Source of the DNA: Telmatobacter sp. DSM 110680
GTDB taxonomy: Bacteria > Acidobacteriota > Terriglobia > Terriglobales > Acidobacteriaceae
DNA length: 64,000 nucleotides
Direction: 5' to 3'
Assembly: GCF_039994875.1 (NCBI RefSeq)
Contig: NZ_CP121196.1
Coordinates: forward strand, 1,364,001-1,428,000
Shown here: piece by piece, positions 19,312-28,451 of the stretch
Layout of the letters: the number at the start of each line of letters is the position of its first letter
Numbering within the stretch: position 1 is the first letter of the stretch
Made by a program: the position numbers and the translations under genes
Notes under the pieces: model-generated
What the model saw: only the letters and a program-made list of their open reading frames with translations
What the model was told of the DNA's origin: nothing
The model's database searches: none

Positions 19312-20871
19312 ATGGCATCAGCAACTGTACAGATGAAGGTTCGCCCCGAGGACCTCAATCAGGTCCCCAAGTCCGGCGAGCGCATTCCCAATCCCGGCAT
19401 CCTGGTGATCTTCGGCGCCTCGGGCGATTTGACCAAGCGCAAGCTCGTGCCCGCGCTCTTTCACCTTGAGCAGGATGGGTTGTTGCCAAAGAATTTTGCC
19501 ATCGTTGGCGTGGCCCGCCGTCCGCTTGGCGACGAGTTTGCCGCCGACATGCGCGAGGGCCTCATCGATTTCGGAGACGTGGACAAGTCCGATCCAAAGA
19601 TCGACGAGTTTGTGAAAAAGATCAGTTACTACGCGCTCAGCTTCGACGACGCATCGCACTACGCGGGATTGAAGCAGGAACTCGACAAGATCGCGCAGGA
19701 GAAGAACATCGGTCCTGACCGCCTTTTCTATCTGGCTACCGCGCCGGAGTATTTTGCGCCCATCATTGAGAACCTCGGTGCGCAGGGCATGGCGCAGCCC
19801 GAGCAGGGCCGCATAGGCGTGGTGATCGAAAAGCCCTTCGGTCACGATCTCGACTCAGCGCGCGAACTCAATCACCAGGTCAATGCTGTCTTTCACGAGA
19901 ATCAGGTCTTCCGCATCGATCACTACCTTGGCAAAGAGACCGTGCAAAATATTTTGGTCTTCCGTTTCGGCAACGGTATCTTCGAGCCCATCTGGAATCG
20001 CAACTACATCGACCACGTGCAGATCACCGCTGCTGAAACGCTGGGAGTCGAGGGCCGCGGTCCGTTTTACGAAAAAGCAGGAGCGCTTCGCGACGTAGTG
20101 CAGAACCACGTGATGGAACTGCTGAGTTTTGTGACGATGGAGCCGCCATCAAGCTTTGAAGCCGAAGCCGTGCGCCGCGAGAAGGTGAAAGTGTGGCGCG
20201 CCATTCCCAGCATTCCCATCAAGGATGCAGTGCGCGGTCAATATGGTCCGGGCGTCGTCGACGGCAAAAAGGTGGTCGGCTATCGCGACGAAGATCGCGT
20301 GAATCCTGAGTCGGGCACCGAAACGTATGCTGCAGTGAAACTCGGAATCGAAAACTGGCGCTGGGCCGGAGTGCCCTTCTATCTTCGCGCCGGCAAGCGC
20401 ATGAAGAAGCGCGCCACTGAAATCAGCATTCAGTTCAAGCAGCCGCCGCTGCTCATCTTCAATCGCATGCAGGCCAGCGGTCCCTGCAACGATATTCAGC
20501 CGAACTTGCTCACCATCCGCATCCAGCCGAACGAAGGCATCGCCCTCCGGTTTGGTGCCAAGGTTCCCAATACTCCGAATATGTCGGTGTGCCCGGTGAA
20601 CATGGATTTCGATTACGCCGCAGCATTCGGCACATCGACAGCCAACGGATACGAGCGCTTGCTGCTCGACGCCATGCTCGGCGACCAGACGCTCTTCGCA
20701 CACCGCGATGGAGTGGAAGTGACATGGTCGCTCTATACGCCGATTCTCGAAGCGTGGGCAGCCAAGAACCCTGAAGTATTCCCTAACTATTTCGCGGGTA
20801 CGTGGGGACCGGACTGCTCAGACCGCCTGCTGGAGCGCGAAGGCCACGTGTGGCGCAACAACATCGGCTGA
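19312..20871 (+). CDS. zwf: Glucose-6-phosphate 1-dehydrogenase
   Basis: First enzyme of the oxidative pentose phosphate pathway, oxidising glucose-6-phosphate with NAD(P)+. The coenzyme site is LVIFGASGDLTKRKLVPALF, and the substrate and active-site motif RIDHYLGKETVQN is intact. Later blocks include RAGKRMKKRATEISIQFK and YERLLLDAMLGDQTLF. Length is 519 residues, normal. GGAGGTCGCGTT precedes the ATG. It ends the same-strand carbon cluster; 6-phosphogluconolactonase and transaldolase, which often accompany it, are not in the window. Confidence 0.96.
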   Translation: MASATVQMKVRPEDLNQVPKSGERIPNPGILVIFGASGDLTKRKLVPALFHLEQDGLLPKNFAIVGVARRPLGDEFAADMREGLIDFGDVDKSDPKIDEFVKKISYYALSFDDASHYAGLKQELDKIAQEKNIGPDRLFYLATAPEYFAPIIENLGAQGMAQPEQGRIGVVIEKPFGHDLDSARELNHQVNAVFHENQVFRIDHYLGKETVQNILVFRFGNGIFEPIWNRNYIDHVQITAAETLGVEGRGPFYEKAGALRDVVQNHVMELLSFVTMEPPSSFEAEAVRREKVKVWRAIPSIPIKDAVRGQYGPGVVDGKKVVGYRDEDRVNPESGTETYAAVKLGIENWRWAGVPFYLRAGKRMKKRATEISIQFKQPPLLIFNRMQASGPCNDIQPNLLTIRIQPNEGIALRFGAKVPNTPNMSVCPVNMDFDYAAAFGTSTANGYERLLLDAMLGDQTLFAHRDGVEVTWSLYTPILEAWAAKNPEVFPNYFAGTWGPDCSDRLLEREGHVWRNNIG

Positions 20872-21174
20872 GACTCAGCCCCTGGGCGCGGTCGCTGCTC
20901 CTCTGCTGATCGCGCTCGGTTGCATCCCAAAAGATTAGTGATCCTGAGCGCAGTGCAGTCGAAGCACCCGCTTCTCCGCTCCCCCACGGCTGTCAAGTGC
21001 GCCATAGTACTTGGTGCTCCAATCGCCACATTCCAAATCCCACAACTTCACAGTTCTTGCAAAACTGTGGCCCTGCGATGAGTTCGCGCTCTGCCACCTT
21101 TGTGGTACACGCCACAACTCCCGCCTCCGAAGCGGTTCTATTGCAGTAAGAGTCCAAAGGATTAGATCACCTTT
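20872..21174. other. Intergenic spacer with a dispersed-repeat fragment
   Basis: No gene is seen. Around 20939-20970 the sequence GATCCTGAGCGCAGTGCAG continues into TCGAAGC, resembling the dispersed 'sequence after CTCAGGATGACA' class of intergenic repeats found in many bacterial genomes. Nothing else is recognised apart from the presumed promoter of the following small gene. Confidence 0.5.
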
Positions 21175-21363
21175 ATGAATTCACTCAGGAACAAGTCGAC
21201 AATTCCTCTTGATCATGCCGTGCTTTGCCTTGACTGCAATTGCGTGAGCGACGCTAATCGAGAGTGTCCTGCGTGTTCATCGCGGGCGCTGATGAACCTG
21301 AGTGTCATCCTCAATCGCCCCGCCGAGGTCACTGGCTATGCAGCGCTGGCCAACGCTGCATAA
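21175..21363 (+). CDS. Small zinc-ribbon-like protein
   Basis: A 62-residue protein with two cysteine pairs (CLDC and CPAC, with a further Cys between them) spaced like a minimal zinc ribbon. No family is recognised. It is followed directly by a strong bidirectional terminator, which supports it being a real transcription unit. Function is unknown. Confidence 0.55.
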   Translation: MNSLRNKSTIPLDHAVLCLDCNCVSDANRECPACSSRALMNLSVILNRPAEVTGYAALANAA

Positions 21364-21379
21364 CTTAAGACAAATAAAA

Positions 21380-21408
21380 ATGGCCGGAGTTCTCACAACT
21401 CCGGCCAT
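21380..21408. terminator. Bidirectional intrinsic terminator
   Basis: Perfect 12-bp stem ATGGCCGGAGTT / AACTCCGGCCAT with a 5-base loop, flanked by AAAAA on the left and a T-rich run (CTATTTT) on the right. It lies between the convergent small-protein gene and DUF4382 gene and can serve both. Confidence 0.9.
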
Positions 21409-21424
21409 GTCTATTTTGTGGCGG

Positions 21425-22882
21425 TTATTGGCAACCGGTGAATTGCAGATTAGTTGTCACAGCAACGTTCGCGAAGGGCCCGGAACCCGTCAGCGCAATC
21501 GGCGGATTTGAATTCACGTCATTGGCGGTGCAAGTGCTGGTCGTGATCCCATCCACAGCGTAGCTGGCCAGCGGTGAAGGCTGCGACAACATTGCCCCGC
21601 CGGAAGACCATGCGCCAATGTACGCACTGCCCGAAGGAACCGGCAGAGAGTAGTTGATGCAGTCAGTGCCGCTGGGGCACGCAACCGGTGGCGTTCCCAC
21701 TGGACCCGCGACTGTGGTTACCACCTGCGAAACGCCATAGAACGGCGAGGCCGCTGGTTGCTGCGGAATCGTATAGACAACGGAGTTCACCGTCTCAAGC
21801 GCTGTCAGAGTTGCGTCGATGGAGATCGGCGCGGCGGGGCTGGCATTGCTAGCCGAGGTCACCAACCCATTAAGATTTGCAAACGAACTTGCTGCAGGCA
21901 GCGTCGGCGCATTCAACTTGATGTTGCCGGTGGTGTCGCCCACTGCAACCCCGGTGACGATTGACGGTGCATAGAGCGCGCCATCTGAACTGCGCACGCC
22001 TGAAACGACGACATCGTAGTTGCCTGAAGCCAGCGGACAAAAGACAAATGTTCCATCAGCATTGGCAATGGTGGATTGCACCACGCGATCCACGCCGCTT
22101 AGATCCTTCTGTTCAACCGCCACCCACGTTGTCCCTGCAACCGGCTTTCCAGTTGATCCGTCGAGAACCGTGCCGTTGATCGAAGCGGAAACGGTGCTGA
22201 CTTCTCCCGCATGCAGTACCGGCTTCAAGCGGTACTGGCCGTTACCCTGCTGCACGATCGATTGACAAGTAAGAAAGTCGATATCGAGATCTGTCGTCTT
22301 TCCAGCCGCAACCGTCAGGCCGCCTCCCGCCATCTGCCCTGGAGGAATCTTGATCCCAGTCTGATCCTCACTCGAAAGGCTCAGCGTATGGAAGGTCGAG
22401 TCCTTCGAAGTCTGCACGCAGTTGGCGGATCCATTGCCGCAAGCGTTACTGCTGATGCTGGCGCTGTCGCTGGCGAGAATGATTCGAATCTGCTGATAAG
22501 TGCCCGCCTGAATCTGCTGTGCATCGCCAAGAGACGCCAGGAAGCATTGGTTGTTCGCGAGGCCGAGAAGGTCAACCTGCTTTGGCGCCTTCGCGAGGTT
22601 AGGCGTCAGGTCGACCCAGCCGCTGTCGTTTGCGCCAGCTGAAGCACTGTTGTGGATCTTGACGTCCGTGATCGTCACGTAGACATGCGAGAACGGTCCA
22701 TTCGGAGTAGCGCAGGTCGCCGGGTCGCTGATCATGGTTGTGACGCTCGCCATGCCGGATCCTGAGAGATTGCCGGTCATGCTGCTGCACGCTGAAACAA
22801 ACAGCGCCACGATACATAAACAGCAAAGAACTAGAAACGACTGGACAAGCGGGCGCAACGAAACGGCTTTACGGTGTTCCAT
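21425..22882 (-). CDS. DUF4382-containing lipoprotein
   Basis: Predicted lipoprotein of about 485 residues: a hydrophobic signal ends in FVSACSS, a lipobox. The following region (SVTTMISDPATC, then FSHVYVTITDVKIHNS and WVDLTPN) matches DUF4382. A second part, GTVLDGSTGKPVAGTTWVAV to GNYDVVVSG, looks like a carboxypeptidase-regulatory-type beta-sandwich. ATG 22882 is chosen over 22918 because GGAGG lies 8 bases upstream. It probably sits on the outer surface or in the periplasm. Role unknown. Confidence 0.8.
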   Translation of the reverse strand: MEHRKAVSLRPLVQSFLVLCCLCIVALFVSACSSMTGNLSGSGMASVTTMISDPATCATPNGPFSHVYVTITDVKIHNSASAGANDSGWVDLTPNLAKAPKQVDLLGLANNQCFLASLGDAQQIQAGTYQQIRIILASDSASISSNACGNGSANCVQTSKDSTFHTLSLSSEDQTGIKIPPGQMAGGGLTVAAGKTTDLDIDFLTCQSIVQQGNGQYRLKPVLHAGEVSTVSASINGTVLDGSTGKPVAGTTWVAVEQKDLSGVDRVVQSTIANADGTFVFCPLASGNYDVVVSGVRSSDGALYAPSIVTGVAVGDTTGNIKLNAPTLPAASSFANLNGLVTSASNASPAAPISIDATLTALETVNSVVYTIPQQPAASPFYGVSQVVTTVAGPVGTPPVACPSGTDCINYSLPVPSGSAYIGAWSSGGAMLSQPSPLASYAVDGITTSTCTANDVNSNPPIALTGSGPFANVAVTTNLQFTGCQ

Positions 22883-23040
22883 CGTTGATTTCCTCCAGAG
22901 GGGTGCTTCCATCAGCACAAGGCAACCAGGCAGGCCCAGGGATATGGAATCCTTTCGGGCGCAAAAAGAAACAATGAAGCCGGGATACTTGAGTAATTTA
23001 AACAGCTTAGATGAAGGGTTTGGCTCGCTTCGGCAGCCTT

Positions 23041-23679
23041 CTACTTCGGGATTACGTTGACGAAAGTACCATCGGGCAGGTCACCTTCGAGCAGATGCAC
23101 CACACCACCTTTGACGTATCCCTCGAGTGCCTGCTTGGGCGCGCTCGTTGAAGACAATCTCTTGCCCGGAGCTGGCCCGTCGGGGATCCGCCTGTCGGTA
23201 GTCGCTCCAGCAGCAACCGGCTGCCGCCCCATGCCCTTGTCCATGGCGTCGTTGGCCAGTTGATCGGCTTCCTTATTTCCGCCTCGCAAGGTATGGCGCA
23301 TCTCAAACCGCTCCAACTTGCCCGCGAGCTGCTTGGCCTCCTCCCACAAGGGACGCAGCCCCGGGCTGGCGACCTTGTACTGCCCCTTCATCTGCTTCAC
23401 CATCAGTTCGGAGTCAGATACCACCCGCATCCACCGGGCGCCATTCTGCTGTGCCCACGCTAGAACGGCAAGAAGTCCTTTGTATTCTGCGTAGTTGTTC
23501 GTCTGCCGACCCAGAAACTCGCTTAACCTGGCTACGATTTTTCCGCTCGGATCCTCAACGACAGCGCCATATCCCGATGGCCCGGGATTGCCCCTGGATC
23601 CCCCATCGCAGTGGGCCGTATACCAGCCTCCGGGCTCACCCCGCCCTGCTTCTATTCCCTGAAAAAGAGATTCATGCAT
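23041..23679 (-). CDS. Ribonuclease HI family protein
   Basis: RNase H-fold nuclease predicted to cut RNA in RNA-DNA hybrids. Catalytic carboxylates are visible in HCDGGSRGNPGPSGYGAV (Asp), NNYAEYKGLL (Glu), VVSDSELMVKQMKG (Asp) and GGNKEADQLANDAMD (Asp). This single-domain type, with DGGSRGNPG and AEY, resembles the archaeal/YpdQ-like RNase HI group more than E. coli RnhA. After the core is a tail of about 70 residues (DRRIPDGPAPGK onward) ending in a strand-rich segment of unknown role. ATG 23679 follows a G-rich stretch (GGGGGAAC). Confidence 0.88.
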   Translation of the reverse strand: MHESLFQGIEAGRGEPGGWYTAHCDGGSRGNPGPSGYGAVVEDPSGKIVARLSEFLGRQTNNYAEYKGLLAVLAWAQQNGARWMRVVSDSELMVKQMKGQYKVASPGLRPLWEEAKQLAGKLERFEMRHTLRGGNKEADQLANDAMDKGMGRQPVAAGATTDRRIPDGPAPGKRLSSTSAPKQALEGYVKGGVVHLLEGDLPDGTFVNVIPK

Positions 23680-23851
23680 GTTCCCCCAGTGTAAATCCAC
23701 CTCAGCCACCCTCCTCTGCCGATGCAGCCCTACGATGTGGATCAAGAGTGGTGGTTACCTTCGTCGCTTTAGTCTCAAATACTGCTCACAAACAGGCTTG
23801 GAGGGAGTCTACAAATATGCGATTAAGTCTGCCCCCGGAGTAAAAATCTCG

Positions 23852-24577
23852 ATGGCATCGGACGCAGTAAGTTACTCTTCATCGCCGAGCGTTCTTTCCG
23901 GCGCTGCTGCCTGGCCTGTCAAAAGGACGATACAATCGTCCGCAGGCATGGCCTCCCGCGCAATGGACGGACCGGATCGCGCTGCTGAGCGCGCGCAGGC
24001 GCGTGCTCCCGAAATGGAACTAATTCGCGAGGCGCAGGCCGGTTCACGGGCAGCTTTTGACGCGCTTGTTCGCCAGTACGAGCAGCAGGTGCTTCGACTG
24101 GCTTTGCACCTTACCGGCTCTGAGCACGACGCAGAAGATATCTACCAGGAAGCTTTCCTCAAGGCCTTCCGGTACATCGGCAACTTCCGGTTTGAGTGCT
24201 CCTTCTACACCTGGATCTATCGGATCGTCACCAATCTCTGCCTCGATCAACTTCGCCGCCGCAAGACACGCCGCGAAGATCAGGCGGTGGTCTTGGATCA
24301 CTCCGGCGACGAGATCGACATTCTTTCGTCCGTCTCTGACAATCGGTCGTTTTCCAATCCTGCAAAAGAACTGGACCGCAAGGTTCTGGGCGAGCGGATT
24401 CAAGCCGCACTCAGCAAGCTCACTCCGCGTGAGCGCATGGTTTTTGAACTGAAGCATTATCAGGGTCTCCGTCTGCGCACCATCGGAGAGATGTTGAACA
24501 CCACGGAAGAAACCGCCAAAAATACGCTCTTCAGGGCGACTAAAAAGTTGAGAACTCAACTGGCGGGAATACGGTAG
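23852..24577 (+). CDS. RNA polymerase sigma factor, ECF (RpoE-like) type
   Basis: Sigma-70 family factor with region 2 (ALVRQYEQQVLRLALHLTGS, then AEDIYQEAFLKAFRYIG and FYTWIYRIVTNLCLDQLRRR) and region 4 (SKLTPRERMVFELKHYQGLR, then EETAKNTLFRATKKLR). The start is uncertain: ATG 23852 has GGAG about 11 bases upstream, while ATG 23948 gives a shorter N-terminus nearer the core. The next two genes encode a zinc-finger anti-sigma-like membrane protein and a secreted PDZ protein on the same strand, suggesting a regulated envelope-stress unit. Confidence 0.9.
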   Translation: MASDAVSYSSSPSVLSGAAAWPVKRTIQSSAGMASRAMDGPDRAAERAQARAPEMELIREAQAGSRAAFDALVRQYEQQVLRLALHLTGSEHDAEDIYQEAFLKAFRYIGNFRFECSFYTWIYRIVTNLCLDQLRRRKTRREDQAVVLDHSGDEIDILSSVSDNRSFSNPAKELDRKVLGERIQAALSKLTPRERMVFELKHYQGLRLRTIGEMLNTTEETAKNTLFRATKKLRTQLAGIR

Positions 24578-24648
24578 CCCTTCGGGGCGGCGAATCTCTT
24601 GGATGAGTTTCGCGGTAGCACTTACTGAGGCTGGAAGGACGTAACGAG

Positions 24649-25656
24649 ATGAATTGCGAACTTGCACATGAACGTATTGTGCTGGCGGCTTACCGAGAGT
24701 TGTCGGACGAGCAGGCACATGAACTCGATCGGCACCTCGCAGCTTGCCCGGAGTGCAGCCAGGAGCAGCAACAACTCCAGGCGCTGAAGACACTTGCGAC
24801 GGCCTATCCCGTCGTCGAGCCCGATCCCAATTTGGTTGCGCGCTCCCGGATACGTCTCGAGGAAGCGTTGGATGCATTGCCTCCGAAGCGCTGGTACGAA
24901 CGGATCGGACAGCGCATCGTCAACAACTTTTCCAACCTCCAGGCAGCCCCGGTTGCAGCCCTTCTACTCTTGATTGTTGGCGCAGGCGCCGGCACTCTGG
25001 GCGGTTACGAATATGCCCAGGCTCGCGCGGCACACGCAGCAGGGCGCAAGCCTTCAATGATTGCGGCAAATGCCGTGCCCAACTCCGACTCCGCGCAGGC
25101 CACGACAGTTGCTCCCACCGCTTCGGCGGAGGTGTCCAACATTTCCAGCATCGTTCGCCAGCCGAACAGTGAAATCGTAGATGTGACCTATAACCAGGTT
25201 GTACCGCAGCACATCGAGGGTTCCCTGGACGATCCGGCCATCCGCCAGTTGTTGATGCTGGCTTCGGAGAATGCGTCATCGCAGGGCGTTCGCGACGACT
25301 CCGTGGGATTGCTGGCGGCGGAATGTCGCGCCGGACATGCCTGCCAGGGTGAAGGCATCCGCGACGCACTCATGGTGGCACTCCGCTACGACAAAAGTGA
25401 GACGGTTCGCGAGAAGGCTCTCGAAGGCCTCCAACCCTACGTTGCTGAGGACATGCGCGTTCGCGATGCCGTGCTGGAAGCGCTCCTGAACGACAGCGAT
25501 CCGCGGATTCGCTCCGCCGCTATCAGTGAGCTTGAGCCCGTGTCGGCCGACACCAGTGTAAGAAGGGTCTTGTCGACGATCGCAAATTCAGACCATAATC
25601 CCCATATCCGGACCGTTTCCCGTCAGGCACTCAATCGGGCCCCGGTTTTTCAATAA
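24649..25656 (+). CDS. Zinc-finger anti-sigma-like membrane protein with HEAT-type repeats
   Basis: Protein of 335 residues with three parts. Residues 1-45 form a zf-HC2 anti-sigma-type domain (Cys3, then HLAACPECSQE). One membrane helix lies at about 101-121 (VAALLLLIVGAGAGTLGGY). Residues 178-335 look like HEAT/armadillo repeats (VREKALEGLQPYV, VRDAVLEALLNDSDPRIR, IRSAAISELEPVS). The likely role is to hold the upstream sigma factor inactive at the membrane, with the repeat domain outside. The repeat domain fused to the zinc finger is unusual for a simple anti-sigma factor. The gene begins 71 bases after the sigma gene. Confidence 0.8.
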   Translation: MNCELAHERIVLAAYRELSDEQAHELDRHLAACPECSQEQQQLQALKTLATAYPVVEPDPNLVARSRIRLEEALDALPPKRWYERIGQRIVNNFSNLQAAPVAALLLLIVGAGAGTLGGYEYAQARAAHAAGRKPSMIAANAVPNSDSAQATTVAPTASAEVSNISSIVRQPNSEIVDVTYNQVVPQHIEGSLDDPAIRQLLMLASENASSQGVRDDSVGLLAAECRAGHACQGEGIRDALMVALRYDKSETVREKALEGLQPYVAEDMRVRDAVLEALLNDSDPRIRSAAISELEPVSADTSVRRVLSTIANSDHNPHIRTVSRQALNRAPVFQ

Positions 25657-25731
25657 CCAACCCTTACTTTCAGGGAATCGCACCGTCCATACAGAGTGCG
25701 GACCTGGCTGAAGGAACACGAGGAAAGTAAC

Positions 25732-27051
25732 ATGAAACGCTTCATGAGGCCTTACATCCAAGTCGCCCTGCTGGGAGCCGCAATCACAATCGCGCCCGCG
25801 ACAGCGCGTTCGCAGGCGATGCGCATCACGCAGATCGCTGAAGAACCCAATCCTCTCCTGTTGCACTCCAGCTCCCAGGGCTACCTTGGTGTACTGGTGG
25901 GCGACGTAGACAACGACTCCGCAGCCAAACTCAAACTGAAGGATGTGCGTGGCGCCGTAGTCACGCTCATCGATCACGATGCGCCGGCAGCGCAAGTCGG
26001 CTTGCGTGTCAACGACGTTCTTCTTGAAGTCAACGGGCAAGCCGTTGAGAGTGCGGAAGCCTTCGGGCGTATGATGCGCGAGATTCCTCCAGGTCGCAAA
26101 GTCACGATGGTGATTAGCCGCGACGGCGCGAATCAGACGCTGACCGTTCAACTCGCCGACCGCAAGAAGCTCGATACCGACGTCTGGAACAAGCTCAACA
26201 GCGGCAGTGACATCAGTACACCCGTTCAAGGCTTGGCGATCCTCGGTAACGGGGCCGGTGGCGATGCTCCACTGCCGGGTGGATTCCACATCCCCTTCGT
26301 CGGCAACAGCACCCTCAAAGTCGGCGCCATGGTAGAGCCCCTCACAGCGCAGATGGCGGATTATCTTGGGGTGCCAAATGGGCTGATGGTGAAGCAGGTC
26401 GTGCGCAAGAGCGAAGCTGCCGCAGCCGGGATGAAAGCCTTCGACGTAATCCTCAAGGTTGGCCCTGATAGCATTGCCACGGTTTCCGATTGGGAACGCT
26501 CCATGCGCGCTAACCAGGGGAAGGCCGTTCAGGTCACGATTCTGCGTGAAAGAAAACAGCAGACCTTGAACCTGCAGGTCGACTCGAAAAAGAAAAGCGA
26601 ACTGGACTTCGACGAGATTTTCCCGGACAGCGATTGCCCCTTAATGGCATTTGCAGATCCTGACGTGGCGGGCGATCTTGTGCGGCATTTTTCCATTGAT
26701 GCTTCTGCTGCGCAATCCATGCGGGAACAGGCCGAAGCATTGCAAGATCAACTTGGCGATCTGAAAGATCGCTCAGGCGTTTTTGCATTCGAGTTCAGTC
26801 CTCAGCAGGCTGAGGAATTTCGCAAGCAGGCTGAGCAGTTCCGCGATAACCTCAAAGGCCAGAATTTCGGTATCGATCAGAATCAACTGGACCAGATGCA
26901 CCAGCAGATGGAGCAGTTCAATAACGACTTGTTTGGTAAGGATCAATTCAAGATCGATCCTAAGCAGATGGACGAACTGAAGAGGCAGATGCAGGAGTTC
27001 CAACGCCAGATGGAAGATCTGAAGTCTTTGGAATTCGGCCACATGGTATAG
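25732..27051 (+). CDS. Secreted double-PDZ protein with C-terminal coiled coil
   Basis: Exported protein of 439 residues. A signal peptide (VALLGAAITIAPATARSQA) is followed by PDZ 1 at about 47-140 (GYLGVLVGDVDND, then DHDAPAAQVGLRVNDVLLEV) and PDZ 2 at about 193-285 (YLGVPNGLMVKQVV, AAAAGMKAFDVILKV). The last 110 residues are rich in Gln, Met, Asp and Phe and should form a coiled coil. There is no protease domain, so it is not DegS or HtrA itself, although the PDZs are of that kind. ATG 25732 follows AGGAAAG. Its place after a sigma/anti-sigma pair suggests a periplasmic sensor or adaptor role. Confidence 0.85.
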   Translation: MKRFMRPYIQVALLGAAITIAPATARSQAMRITQIAEEPNPLLLHSSSQGYLGVLVGDVDNDSAAKLKLKDVRGAVVTLIDHDAPAAQVGLRVNDVLLEVNGQAVESAEAFGRMMREIPPGRKVTMVISRDGANQTLTVQLADRKKLDTDVWNKLNSGSDISTPVQGLAILGNGAGGDAPLPGGFHIPFVGNSTLKVGAMVEPLTAQMADYLGVPNGLMVKQVVRKSEAAAAGMKAFDVILKVGPDSIATVSDWERSMRANQGKAVQVTILRERKQQTLNLQVDSKKKSELDFDEIFPDSDCPLMAFADPDVAGDLVRHFSIDASAAQSMREQAEALQDQLGDLKDRSGVFAFEFSPQQAEEFRKQAEQFRDNLKGQNFGIDQNQLDQMHQQMEQFNNDLFGKDQFKIDPKQMDELKRQMQEFQRQMEDLKSLEFGHMV

Positions 27052-27070
27052 CAGTTTTCAATCTTGAAAA

Positions 27071-27107
27071 AAATGGCGCCGCCGGATGTTGCCGGTCGGC
27101 GCCATTT
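27071..27107. terminator. Bidirectional intrinsic terminator
   Basis: An 11-bp outer stem AAATGGCGCCG / CGGCGCCATTT encloses an inner CCGG/CCGG stem with a one-base bulge. A run of A precedes it and TTTTT follows just after. It separates the convergent PDZ and cysK genes and can end both transcripts. Confidence 0.9.
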
Positions 27108-27138
27108 AGTTTTTGCGCAACTATATGGTTGCGCTATG

Positions 27139-28197
27139 TTAAGTTTGCTGCGGTGGTTGCAAGATGCACGCGGGCGTGGAGCGCGCAATTTCCCACTCTT
27201 CTTCAGTCATATCGACTGAGACATCCGCGAACAACGGCGTGCTGAGATAGCGCTCGCCAGTATCCGGCAGCATGCATAAAATTGTTGAACCCTTGGGCGC
27301 CGCGTTCGCAATTTGTAGCGCACCCGCGAACGTCCCGCCCGAAGTGATGCCAACAAAGACGCCTTCCTTCTTGGCCAGTTCCTTGCTGCACTTCATGGCA
27401 TCAGCATTAGATATGCGGAGCACCTGGCTGATCGCCTTCGAAGCCATGGCATCGCCTGCAAGCTTGGCTATGAAGTCCGGGCTCCATCCCTGCATCGGAT
27501 GCGGCTTCCAACTCGGATGGCCAGACTTTGCGGATCCATCCGCATTGCGCTCCTGTTCGACTCCACTCGACAGCATCGGCGCATCGTCCGGCTCGCAGAC
27601 AACAATCTTCGTGTCGGGGCGCTCTTTAGCCAGTACGCGCGCAACCCCCTTCAAAGTCCCGCCAGTGCCGAACCCGGTGACCCAATAATCCAGGCGTTCG
27701 CCAGCGAAGTCTTTCAGGATCTCCTGCGCGGTGGTGCGCGAGTGCATGTCGGCGTTGGCTTCGTTTTCAAATTGTCGCGTATAGTACCAGCCATGCTTCT
27801 CCGCCAACTCGACGGTCTTGTTCACCATGCCGACGGCGCGCGCAGAGGCCGGCGTGAGAATCACTTTCGCGCCGAGGAACCGCATCAGCTTGCGGCGCTC
27901 AATGCTGAAGGTCTCCGCCATGGTGACCACCAGCGGATAGCCCTTGGCCGCGCACACCATCGCCAGGCCAATACCGGTGTTGCCGCTGGTTGCTTCGACT
28001 ACCGTTTGTCCCGGCTTCAGCTTGCCGCTGCGTTCCGCCTCTTCAATCACGCCCAGCGCAAGGCGGTCCTTGACCGAGCCCAGCGGATTGAAGGCTTCGA
28101 CCTTTACATACAAGTTGACGTCGGGAGGCGCCAATCGATTGATCTTTACGACCGGCGTGTTGCCGACCGTCTCCGTAATATTTGCGTACTTGCTCAC
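27139..28197 (-). CDS. cysK: Cysteine synthase (O-acetylserine sulfhydrylase)
   Basis: PLP enzyme making cysteine from O-acetylserine and sulfide. The PLP lysine is in NPLGSVKDRLALG, the substrate loop is EATSGNTGIGLAM, the phosphate loop is GFGTGGTLKGVARVL, and the SGG motif is in VGITSGGTFAGAL. GTG 28197 is chosen because GGAGG lies 7 bases upstream; an ATG at 28242 is in weaker context. At about 352 residues it is longer than the usual 310, through a C-terminal tail (DMTEEEWEIARS) and an insertion around VEQERNADGSAKSGHPSWKP. A close relative such as a CBS-like or O-phosphoserine-using enzyme cannot be excluded. Confidence 0.9.
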   Translation of the reverse strand: MSKYANITETVGNTPVVKINRLAPPDVNLYVKVEAFNPLGSVKDRLALGVIEEAERSGKLKPGQTVVEATSGNTGIGLAMVCAAKGYPLVVTMAETFSIERRKLMRFLGAKVILTPASARAVGMVNKTVELAEKHGWYYTRQFENEANADMHSRTTAQEILKDFAGERLDYWVTGFGTGGTLKGVARVLAKERPDTKIVVCEPDDAPMLSSGVEQERNADGSAKSGHPSWKPHPMQGWSPDFIAKLAGDAMASKAISQVLRISNADAMKCSKELAKKEGVFVGITSGGTFAGALQIANAAPKGSTILCMLPDTGERYLSTPLFADVSVDMTEEEWEIARSTPACILQPPQQT

Positions 28198-28451
28198 GTG
28201 CTGACCTCCGAATGTTGGCAATTGTACAAGGCATAATTCCACGCGTCTTCAACGAATGTTAGGAAAGCGTTCTCAAAAAAAATCAAGTGCCATGTACTCT
28301 GGCGCTTGTGTACACTCACGCAAAGCTCAGGCCGAGGCGAACGTGTTGCGAGCTGATTCTTCTTCCCTTGCTCGGGACAGAAGTGATTCTTAACTACGGA
28401 GTATGCCGCGAGCGCAGGATGTCATCGTTCGCGCAGAATAGGAAGTGAACT

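Noticed and set aside
19128..19358. Minus-strand open frame with repeated SGQWSVV residues
   Set aside because: It is the translation of the (CTGACCA)n tandem repeat and overlaps gnd; a classic spurious repeat peptide.
23931..23936. TACAAT as a -10 box for the sigma factor gene
   Set aside because: No acceptable -35 lies 16-18 bases upstream, so a promoter here is not supported.
28293..28314. Dyad TGTAC-N12-GTACA upstream of the membrane protein gene as an operator
   Set aside because: Arms are only 5 bases and no regulator is adjacent; too weak to list as a site.
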